Positions 25,476 through 31,716 of a DNA stretch of 32,821 nucleotides are shown in pieces. Under the pieces are notes generated by a model. The model did not search any database. It saw only the letters and a program-made list of their open reading frames with translations, and was not told the origin of the DNA. This DNA is from DATIRA01 sp964553405. GTDB taxonomy: Bacteria; Pseudomonadota; Gammaproteobacteria; Steroidobacterales; Steroidobacteraceae. Within the stretch, counting starts at the first letter, position 1; every line of letters begins with the position of its first letter. The DNA is taken from the NCBI GenBank assembly GCA_964553405.1, contig CAZKLS010000020.1:1-32821 (forward strand), given 5' to 3'. The position numbers and the translations under genes were made by a program.

Positions 25476-27098
25476 CTACATGCTCTGGTAGTTCGGGCCG
25501 GATCCGCCTTCCGGCGTGACCCAGGTGATGATCTCGTAGGGATCCTTGATGTCGCAGGCCTTGCAGTGCACGCAGTTGGACGCGTTGATCTGCAGGCGCC
25601 GGCTGCCGGAGCCGTCGTCGACCATCTCGTAGACGTGTGCCGGACAGAAGTACTGGCAGGGGTTGCCGTACTCCTCGGCGCAGCGGGTCGCGCAGATCGT
25701 GAGGTCGGCGACCTTCAGGTGCACGGGCTGCGATTCCTCGTGCACGTTGCCGGCGAAGTAGACCGCGCTGACGCGATCGCGTGGCGCAAGCGCACGCTCG
25801 CCCCAGCCCCGCTCCGGCGGAGCGCCCTTGTCGAGCCGGTGCAGCGCCGAGTGGTCGGCGACGTTCTTCAGCGTCCAGGGCGTGTGTCCCGCGGTCACGG
25901 TCTCGAGCGCCGCGTTCGCGAGCCCGGCCCACATGCCCTTGTGGAAGCCAGGACGGATGTTGCGGACCTTGTAGAGCTCGATGCCGCCCGGCGAAGTGCG
26001 CCAGCGCTGATCGAACCCGGTCGTCGTGCCGGTCTCGGCGACGTGCTGCGCGGCCAGCGCGCCGCTGCGTATCGCCTGGTGCACGCCCTTGATCTTCGGC
26101 ACGTTCAGCGTGCCGCCGGCATCCCCGACCAGCAGCGCGCCCGGCATGTCCAGCGTCGGCATCGACTGCCAGCCGCCCTCGATCAGCGTCCGCGCGCCGT
26201 AGGCGAGGATCTCGCCGCCCTCGAACAGCGGCCGCAGGCTCGGGTGGTTCTTGTACTGCTGGAAGGCCTCGAACGGCTCGAACCGCGGGTCCTCGTAGTC
26301 GAGGCCGACGACGAAGCCGACGTACAGGCGGTTCTCGTCGAGGTGGTACATGAAGCTGCCGCCATAGGTGCGGGTATCCATCGGCCAGCCGACCGTGTGC
26401 TGGATCAGGCCCGGTTCGACCCGTCCCTCTGGAAGCTGCCAGAGCTCCTTGAAGCCGAGTCCGTAGGTCTGTGGCGACTTGCCCGCGTCCAGCCGGAACC
26501 GCTCGATCAGCGTCTTCGTGACGCTGCCGCGGCAGCCCTCGGCCAGCATCGTGACCGGCGCACGGATCTCGGGGCCGGGCGCGAAGTTGTCGCCCGGCTG
26601 GCCGTCGGCATCGAGCCCCATGTCGCCGATGCGCACGCCGCAAACGGCGCCGGCCTCGTCGATCAGCGCCTCGGCCGCGGCGAAGCCGGCGAACACGTCC
26701 ACGCCGAGTTCCTCGGCCTTGGTGCCGAGGTAGGCGGCGAGGTTGCCCAGCGAGATGATGAAGTTACCGTGGTTCGCCATCTGCGGCGGCGTCGGCATCC
26801 GGTAGCGCTTGTTGCGGGTGAGGAAGTTGAACTCGTCGCGTCCCGCAGGGACCCGCAGCCCGGTGTACTGGTCGCGCCACTCCGGCAGGAACTCATCGAG
26901 CGGACCCGGCTCGAACACGGCTCCGGAGAGCATGTGGGCCCCCACCGCGGAACCCTTCTCGAGCACGCAGACGTTCAGATCGGGCTTCAGCTGCTTGAGC
27001 CGGATCGCCGCGCTGAGCCCGGCCGGGCCGGCGCCGACGATCACGACGTCGTACTCCATCACGTCGCGCTCGATAGTCTCCATCGTCGAATCAGTCAT
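25476..27098 (-). CDS. electron transfer flavoprotein-ubiquinone oxidoreductase (ETF-QO)
   Basis: A 540-residue membrane-associated flavo-iron-sulfur enzyme that passes electrons from acyl-CoA dehydrogenases, through ETF, into ubiquinone. The FAD dinucleotide motif is VVIVGAGPAGLSAAIRLKQL (about 18-37); KNVADHSALHRLDKG and LLVGDAGGTLNVPKIKGVHQ belong to the FAD/ubiquinone domains. The [4Fe-4S] cluster is held by CPAHVYE, NCVHCKACDIKDP and the region before WVTPEGGSGP at the C-terminus, which is complete. ATG at 27098 has AAGGGT nearby. It heads a run with acetoacetyl-CoA synthetase and zapE. Its presence fits a cell that depends on acyl-CoA oxidation, like the two clusters on either side; ETF itself is not in the window. 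Confidence 0.95.
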   Translation of the reverse strand: MTDSTMETIERDVMEYDVVIVGAGPAGLSAAIRLKQLKPDLNVCVLEKGSAVGAHMLSGAVFEPGPLDEFLPEWRDQYTGLRVPAGRDEFNFLTRNKRYRMPTPPQMANHGNFIISLGNLAAYLGTKAEELGVDVFAGFAAAEALIDEAGAVCGVRIGDMGLDADGQPGDNFAPGPEIRAPVTMLAEGCRGSVTKTLIERFRLDAGKSPQTYGLGFKELWQLPEGRVEPGLIQHTVGWPMDTRTYGGSFMYHLDENRLYVGFVVGLDYEDPRFEPFEAFQQYKNHPSLRPLFEGGEILAYGARTLIEGGWQSMPTLDMPGALLVGDAGGTLNVPKIKGVHQAIRSGALAAQHVAETGTTTGFDQRWRTSPGGIELYKVRNIRPGFHKGMWAGLANAALETVTAGHTPWTLKNVADHSALHRLDKGAPPERGWGERALAPRDRVSAVYFAGNVHEESQPVHLKVADLTICATRCAEEYGNPCQYFCPAHVYEMVDDGSGSRRLQINASNCVHCKACDIKDPYEIITWVTPEGGSGPNYQSM

Positions 27099-27133
27099 GA
27101 TCTTGACCCTTGCAGGTAATGGTCCTTGCAGCT

Positions 27134-27146
27134 TCGGACGGTCCGA
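27134..27146. promoter_or_regulatory. palindrome TCGGAC-G-GTCCGA upstream of the ETF-QO gene
   Basis: A 6+1+6 perfect inverted repeat 36 bp before the ETF-QO start. Placed where an operator or leader hairpin would be. The rest of 27147-27260 shows an AT-rich patch with minus-strand TAAAAT (27175-27180) as a possible -10 box. Confidence 0.35.
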
Positions 27147-27260
27147 GCCTGAGCGTTCTGTTCTTGTTGGCCGGATTTTATCCTCTACAACGTCCCGGGC
27201 GCTCGATCATGTCGGAATACCCCTAGCTGGAGCGGCAGCGCGCTCGCGAGGGCCGTACGG

Positions 27261-27308
27261 CGACCGGCCGGCCGCGGCGCTGGTTGACGCGGGCCGGCCG
27301 GTCGTTTT
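27261..27308 (+). terminator. strong hairpin followed by T4 (terminator-like or leader attenuator)
   Basis: CGACCGGCCGGCC (27261-27273) and GGCCGGCCGGTCG (27292-27304) form a perfect 13-bp stem with an 18-nt loop, followed by TTTT on the plus strand. It has the form of an intrinsic terminator. But the only plus-strand gene near is downstream, the lipoprotein starting at 27380, so it would lie in that gene's leader or end an unrecognised small transcript. Confidence 0.6.
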
Positions 27309-27379
27309 CCATTCCAACTGCCGCGGCTTCCGGTTCGATCCGGTGCCGTGGCCTCGTCGATGACTGCCGGAGCGAACGA

Positions 27380-28015
27380 ATGATCAGGATCTTCCCGATG
27401 CTGGCCGCGGCCATGCTGTTGTCCGGATGCCAGTCGGCCTACTACGCGGCCGCCGAGAAAGTCGGCTACGCGAAGCGCGACATCCTGGTGGACCGCGTCG
27501 AGTCTGCGCGGGATTCCCAGCAGGATGCTCGGGAGGAAATCACCGACGCGCTGACCGAGTTCCGCAAGGTCGTCGCCGTCGACGGGGGCCAGCTCGAGGC
27601 CCGTTACAAGTCGCTGGCTGCGCAGCTCGAGGACAGTGAGCAGGCCGCGGACGCGGTGCGCGAGCGCATCGACGCGGTCGAGCACGTGGCCGCGGCGCTG
27701 TTCGACGAATGGAATGCGGAGCTCGCCCAGTACTCCGACGCGGGGCTGCGCGCGCGCAGCGAGCAGCAGCTGAACCGGACGCGCGCCCGTTACCAGGAGA
27801 TGATCGGCGCGATGAAGCGTGCGGAGAGCAGGCTCGAGCCCGCGCTGCAGCCGCTGCGCGACCAGGTGCTGTTCCTGAAGCACAACCTGAATGCGCGGGC
27901 CATCGCGGGGCTGCGCGGCGAGGTCGCCCAGGTGGACGCCCAGGTGGATGCGCTGGTCCGGGAACTGGACAAGGCCATCGCCGAGGCCGACCGCTTCATC
28001 GCCGACCTGGAGTAG
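27380..28015 (+). CDS. DUF2959-family lipoprotein
   Basis: A 211-residue lipoprotein. The ATG at 27380 has GGAG seven bases upstream and begins a short lipoprotein signal ending in LLSGC (Cys17). Directly after the Cys comes SAYYAAAEKVGYAKRDILVD, then RVESARDSQQDAREEITDAL, the N-terminal signature of the DUF2959 family. The rest is almost wholly charged helix with coiled-coil-like heptads (AQLEDSEQAADAVRERIDAVE and VAQVDAQVDALVRELDKAIA near the end). It is probably an outer-membrane-anchored periplasmic coiled-coil protein. Function is not known. It is divergent from ETF-QO and convergent with the HSD17B10-like gene (9 bp between stops). Confidence 0.88.
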   Translation: MIRIFPMLAAAMLLSGCQSAYYAAAEKVGYAKRDILVDRVESARDSQQDAREEITDALTEFRKVVAVDGGQLEARYKSLAAQLEDSEQAADAVRERIDAVEHVAAALFDEWNAELAQYSDAGLRARSEQQLNRTRARYQEMIGAMKRAESRLEPALQPLRDQVLFLKHNLNARAIAGLRGEVAQVDAQVDALVRELDKAIAEADRFIADLE

Positions 28016-28024
28016 CGCCGGGCG

Positions 28025-28792
28025 TCAGCGTGGCGCCATCCGGATCGCGCCGTCGAGGCGGATCGTCTCGCCGTTCAGCATCGGGTTCTCGATGATCTGC
28101 TGCACCAGCAGCGCGTATTCGGCGGGTCGCCCGAGCCTCGGCGGGAACGGGACCTGCTTGCCGAGCGACTCCTGCGCCTCGGCCGGCAGGCCGGCCATCA
28201 TCGGCGTCATGAACAGGCCCGGCGCCACGGTCACCACGCGGATGCCCTGGCCCGCGAGTTCCCTCGCCATCGGCAGCGTCATGCCGACGATGCCGCCCTT
28301 CGACGCCGCGTAGGCGACCTGCCCGATCTGGCCGTCGAAGGCCGCGACCGACGCGGTCATGATGATCGCGCCGCGTTCGCCGTCCTCGTTCGGCTCGTTG
28401 GTCTGCATCGCGGCTGCGGCAGCCTTGCAGACCAGCAGCGTCCCGACCAGGTTGATCTCGACCACCTTGCGGAAGAACTCGCCGGGCATCGGACCGTCCT
28501 TGCCGACCATGCGCTTCGGCCAGCCGACGCCCGCGCAGTTGATCGCGACATTGAGGCCGCCCATCGCCTTGGCGGCCGCCTTGACTGACTCGTCCACCGC
28601 CGCCTCGGAGGTGACGTCCACCTTGTGGAACGTCGCCGCCTCGCCGAGTTGCAGCGCGAGTGCCGGGCCGAGTTCCTCGTTGACGTCGAACAGCGCGACC
28701 TGGCCACCGCCGGCCACGATGTTCTCCGCCGCGGCCTGGCCGAGGCCCGAGGCGCCGCCGGTGATGACTGCGTGCACGTGCTTGAGCTTCAT
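28025..28792 (-). CDS. 3-hydroxyacyl-CoA dehydrogenase type II, HSD17B10-like SDR
   Basis: A 255-residue SDR that closely follows the human HSD17B10 pattern: TGGASGLGQAAAE (11-23), ALFDVN with Asp36 (NAD preference), INCAGVG, Ser148-Tyr161-Lys165 and a C-terminal half with PGLFMTPMMAGLP, QVPFPPRLGRPAEYALLVQ and NGETIRLDGAIRM. HSD17B10 oxidises 2-methyl-3-hydroxybutyryl-CoA in isoleucine breakdown and other short-chain 3-hydroxyacyl-CoAs and steroids. It is the last gene of a tetR, thiolase, SDR, SDR run, 2 bp after the preceding SDR; with the thiolase it would complete the final two steps of isoleucine or short-chain acyl-CoA oxidation. Family assignment is strong; the specific substrate is inferred. 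Confidence 0.92.
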   Translation of the reverse strand: MKLKHVHAVITGGASGLGQAAAENIVAGGGQVALFDVNEELGPALALQLGEAATFHKVDVTSEAAVDESVKAAAKAMGGLNVAINCAGVGWPKRMVGKDGPMPGEFFRKVVEINLVGTLLVCKAAAAAMQTNEPNEDGERGAIIMTASVAAFDGQIGQVAYAASKGGIVGMTLPMARELAGQGIRVVTVAPGLFMTPMMAGLPAEAQESLGKQVPFPPRLGRPAEYALLVQQIIENPMLNGETIRLDGAIRMAPR

Positions 28793-28794
28793 GA

Positions 28795-29556
28795 TCAGAT
28801 CCTCAGGCCGCCGTCGAGCTCGATGCAGCGACCGTTGAAGAAGTCGTTCTGCGCGACGAAAAGCGCCGCGTCGGCGATCTCCTCGGGAAGGCCGAGGCGC
28901 TTCAGTGGCACGGGTGCGGTGACCTTCGCCAGCGTCTCCTCAGTCATCCCCGAGAGTATCTCTGTCCGCGTGTAGCCCGGCGCGATCGCCGCGGTGCGGA
29001 TGCCGTAGCGCGCGAGTTCCTTGGACCAGACGACGGTCATGGCCGAGACGCCGGCCTTGGCCGCCGAGTAGTTCGTCTGTCCCATGTTGCCGGCCTGCGA
29101 GACGCTGGAGACGTTGATGATCACGCCGCCCTGGCCGTGCCGGATCATCCGTTCCGCCGCTTCGCGCCCGCAGAGGAAGACGCCGGTCAGGTTGACGTCG
29201 ATCACGGCCTGCCACTGCGTAAGGCTCATCTTGCCCGTGACCTGCCCGTCCTTCGCCTTGACCAGCAGTCCGTCCTTGACGATCCCCGCGTTGTTGACCA
29301 TGACGTCCAGCCGGCCGAAGTCCGCGACCAGCGCATCGAGCGCCGCGGCGACCTCGGCTTCACTGGTGACGTTGACCGGGTAGGCGCGGGCATCGGTCCC
29401 GGTGGCCGCAAGCTCGCCGCAGGTACGCTCCAGTTCATCGCCCTGCAGATCGAGCAGCGCGATACGCGCGCCACGTGCGGCGAATGCCTCGGCAATCGCG
29501 CGCCCGATGCCGCGCGCCGCGCCGGTGATCGCGACGACCTTGTTGTTCAGTTCCAT
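28795..29556 (-). CDS. FabG-like short-chain dehydrogenase
   Basis: A 253-residue classical SDR: TGAARGIG (11-18), ALLDLQ with Asp36 (NAD preference), VNNAG (88-91), Ser150, Tyr163 and Lys167 (NVSS ... YSAAK), and PGYTRTEIL before a C-terminal FNGRCIELDGGLRI. It has an insert around residues 96-113 (LLVKAKDGQVTGKMSL) seen in some FabG-like enzymes. It starts 94 bp after the thiolase gene and ends 2 bp before the HSD17B10-like gene, so all three are probably one transcript. It differs enough from the next gene (the two are not a recent duplication) to suggest a different substrate, likely a hydroxyacyl-CoA or alcohol. Confidence 0.9.
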   Translation of the reverse strand: MELNNKVVAITGAARGIGRAIAEAFAARGARIALLDLQGDELERTCGELAATGTDARAYPVNVTSEAEVAAALDALVADFGRLDVMVNNAGIVKDGLLVKAKDGQVTGKMSLTQWQAVIDVNLTGVFLCGREAAERMIRHGQGGVIINVSSVSQAGNMGQTNYSAAKAGVSAMTVVWSKELARYGIRTAAIAPGYTRTEILSGMTEETLAKVTAPVPLKRLGLPEEIADAALFVAQNDFFNGRCIELDGGLRI

Positions 29557-29650
29557 GGTTCACTCTGCTCGTTCGTGGAGGGGTGCGGGCCTGCCGCGCA
29601 GCGTGCCGGCGAAGCGGGAACGCCACAGGGCGTCCCCGGCCGGCCATGTC

Positions 29651-30829
29651 TCAGAGGATCTCGACCGCCATCGCGGTGGCTTCGCCGCCGCCGATGCACT
29701 GCGAGGCGACGCCGCGCTTCAGTCCTCGCCGGCGCAGCGCGTGTACCAGCGTGGCCAGCAGTCTTGCACCGGTCGCGCCGACCGGGTGGCCCAGCGCGCA
29801 GGCGCCGCCATTGACGTTGACCTGCGCGTGATCGAGATCGAGATCCTTGATCGCGGCCATCGCGACGCAGGCGAAGGCCTCGTTGATCTCGTACAGGTCC
29901 ACTTCGGAAGCCTTCCAGCCCGCCGCATCGAGCGCCTTGCGGATCGCGGGTCCGGGTGCCGTGGTGAACCACTCGGGCGCCTGCGCGTGACTCGCGTAGG
30001 AGACGATCCGCGCGATCGGCTTCATGCCCCTGGATTTCGCGCCGGACTCGCTCGCCAGCACGACGGCTGCTGCGCCGTCCGAGATCGACGAGGAGGAGGC
30101 GGCCGTCACGGTGCCGTCCCTGCTGAAGGCAGGCTTCAGGCTCGGGATCTTGTCGATGTCCAGCGCGAAAGGCGTCTCGTCCTCGCTGATGGTCTGCTCG
30201 CCCTTGCGGGTCTTGAAGACCACCGGCGCGATCTCGTCGACGAAGTCGCCCTGCTTGACCGCACGCTGGGCACGACGCACCGATTCCGCCGCGAAAGCGT
30301 CCTGGTCCTCGCGCGAGAAGCCGTACTTCTCGGCCGTCGCATCCGCGAAGCAACCCATGGGCTTGCCGTCCCAGGCGCTCTGCAAGCCGTCGTACATCAT
30401 GTGGTCCATGATCTCGCCGTGACCCATGCGATAGCCCGAGCGGGCCTTCAGCAGCAGGTAGGGCGCGTTGGTCATGGACTCGAGGCCGCCTGCCAGCATC
30501 ACGGCGGCGTGACCCGCGAGGATCTGGTCGCCGGCCATCATCACGGCCTTCATTCCGGAGCCGCACATCTTGTTGACCGTGGTCGCCGGGACCGCGGGGT
30601 TGAGTCCGGCACCGAGCGCGGCCTGTCGTGCCGGCGCCTGCCCGAGCCCGGCTGGCAGCACGCAGCCGAAGATGGCCTCGTCGATGTCGTCCGGGCCGGC
30701 GTTCGCGTCCTGCAGCGCGCCGCGTGCGGCGGCCGCACCGAGCGCGGTGGCCGACACCTGGCTGAACATGCCCTGGAACGAGCCGATCGGCGTTCGGCGG
30801 GTCGCGACGATCACGAGTCTGTCGGCCAT
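29651..30829 (-). CDS. acetyl-CoA acetyltransferase-type thiolase
   Basis: A 392-residue thiolase. Cys89 in NKMCGSGMKAVM is the nucleophile; His348 in ALGHPVGATG and Cys378 in SQCIGGGEATAM complete the site. The NKMCGSG motif and the MGHGEIMDHMM region are those of acetoacetyl-CoA thiolases (AtoB/PhaA/ACAT1 group), distinct from the FadA-like LNRFCASG thiolase at 10047-11255. ACAT1-type enzymes also cleave 2-methylacetoacetyl-CoA in isoleucine breakdown, and the HSD17B10-like gene downstream makes that substrate. GAGAGGGGGAAAG precedes ATG 30829. It lies 95 bp after the tetR gene and has its own possible promoter and a palindrome overlapping it. Confidence 0.93.
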   Translation of the reverse strand: MADRLVIVATRRTPIGSFQGMFSQVSATALGAAAARGALQDANAGPDDIDEAIFGCVLPAGLGQAPARQAALGAGLNPAVPATTVNKMCGSGMKAVMMAGDQILAGHAAVMLAGGLESMTNAPYLLLKARSGYRMGHGEIMDHMMYDGLQSAWDGKPMGCFADATAEKYGFSREDQDAFAAESVRRAQRAVKQGDFVDEIAPVVFKTRKGEQTISEDETPFALDIDKIPSLKPAFSRDGTVTAASSSSISDGAAAVVLASESGAKSRGMKPIARIVSYASHAQAPEWFTTAPGPAIRKALDAAGWKASEVDLYEINEAFACVAMAAIKDLDLDHAQVNVNGGACALGHPVGATGARLLATLVHALRRRGLKRGVASQCIGGGEATAMAVEIL

Positions 30830-30876
30830 GTCTTTCCCCCTCTCGAGTCCGCGTGTCTGGTCTGGGAACGCGGGAG

Positions 30877-30907
30877 TTTATGCCTACCGGTTTTTGCAGC
30901 GCAAGAA
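30877..30907 (-). promoter_or_regulatory. possible promoter and overlapping palindrome upstream of the thiolase
   Basis: Minus-strand TTGCGC (30899-30904) and CATAAA (30877-30882) are 16 bp apart, a plausible promoter. Overlapping the -35 is a 17-bp imperfect palindrome (30891-30907) with the core TTGC-AGC-GCAA, a suitable operator for the TetR-type regulator encoded just upstream. It is not the same sequence as the repeats before tetR. Confidence 0.4.
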
Positions 30908-30924
30908 AGCGTCGGCTATCGGTC

Positions 30925-31578
30925 TCATCCGCGGGGGCGGAGACCCTGCTCGAAGACCTGCATGAACGCGGCTCCGAGCTCGGCCGGGCTCATGCCCTGG
31001 CCGGGGCGATACCAGTGCGCGATCCAGTTCAGCGCGCCGGCGAGCGCGAACGCGGTGATCTTCGTGTCGCAGGGCTCGATCGACCCGTCTTCGACGCCCT
31101 CGCGGATCAGGCGGCGCAGGCCCTGGTCGATCTCGGACTTGAGTTCCCGGATCTGGCGCGCCATCTGCGGGCTCAGGTCCTGGTCGTGGGCACGCACCAT
31201 GCACCAGCCGAATTCCGAGGCGATGGCCGCCGCATAATCGCGAAGCACCGAGGCGAGCCGCTCCCGGCCGCTGCTCTCGTGCCGGGCTGCCGCGCGGAAC
31301 GCGTCCCGGATGCGCTCGAGGCCTTCCCGGAAGCACTCGAACAGCAGCTGCTCCTTGTTGTCGACGTAGTAGTAGACGGTGGGCTTCGTGACGCCGAGCG
31401 CGGCAGCGATGTCGTCGAGCGAGGTGTTGTGGTAGCCGCGCTCGTTGAACGCCTGCGCCGCGGCCCGGATCACGGCTTCACGCTTGACGGCGTGATTGCG
31501 TCGCCGGCCGCCCGGCGGCCACAGCGCTGAAGGCGGTTCCGGGGTGCTCTCGGCGGCCGGGCGTCTGCTTCTTGGCAT
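30925..31578 (-). CDS. TetR-family transcriptional regulator
   Basis: A 217-residue TetR/AcrR regulator. The DNA-binding domain begins at about residue 32 (KREAVIRAAAQAFNERGY), with the helix-turn-helix LDDIAAALGVTKPTVYYYV and the NKEQLL signature at 74-79. The ligand domain is all helical, with ALNWIAHWYRPGQGMSPAEL near the C-terminus, as in regulators of acyl-CoA catabolism of the FadR/KstR2-like shape. A basic, proline-rich tail of some 30 residues precedes the domain. ATG at 31578 has GGAAG upstream. It is divergent from icmF and first in a run with thiolase and two SDRs, so it probably represses both sides in response to an acyl-CoA. Two TACTC-N4-GTAG repeats cover its promoter. Confidence 0.92.
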   Translation of the reverse strand: MPRSRRPAAESTPEPPSALWPPGGRRRNHAVKREAVIRAAAQAFNERGYHNTSLDDIAAALGVTKPTVYYYVDNKEQLLFECFREGLERIRDAFRAAARHESSGRERLASVLRDYAAAIASEFGWCMVRAHDQDLSPQMARQIRELKSEIDQGLRRLIREGVEDGSIEPCDTKITAFALAGALNWIAHWYRPGQGMSPAELGAAFMQVFEQGLRPRG

Positions 31579-31619
31579 CGTGCTTCCAATGCGGGCGTCC
31601 GCGATGCAGGATGCATCGC

Positions 31620-31649
31620 TTGACGGCCCTTCGAGGGCTAAATCATACT
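31620..31649 (+). promoter_or_regulatory. candidate promoter of icmF
   Basis: TTGACG (31620-31625, five of six with consensus) and CATACT (31644-31649, four of six) at 18-bp spacing, 67 bp before the icmF start. The -10 box overlaps the first TACTC repeat. Confidence 0.45.
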
Positions 31650-31670
31650 CGACGGTAGATTTTTACTCAA
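31642..31670 (-). promoter_or_regulatory. candidate promoter of the tetR gene
   Basis: Minus-strand TTGAGT (31665-31670) and TATGAT (31642-31647) with exactly 17 bp between, a good sigma-70-type promoter in an AT-rich island. The start would fall about 55 bp before the tetR ATG. Both boxes lie inside the repeat pair at 31646-31676. Confidence 0.55.
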
Positions 31671-31676
31671 AAGTAG
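31646..31676. repeat. two TACTC-N4-GTAG repeats, probable operator
   Basis: TACTCgacgGTAG (31646-31658) and TACTCaaaaGTAG (31664-31676) are identical outside the 4-nt centre and start 18 bp apart. Each is a partial palindrome (TAC...GTA). They cover the promoter boxes of both divergent genes, as expected for an operator of the TetR-type protein. Confidence 0.5.
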
Positions 31677-31716
31677 TATTTTGGCCGCCCCGCCGTGGCG
31701 GCCGAGGTGAGCGCGA

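Noticed and set aside
28025..29556. Recent tandem duplication of the two adjacent SDR genes
   Set aside because: The proteins differ throughout, and one closely follows HSD17B10 while the other is FabG-like; they are distant relatives.
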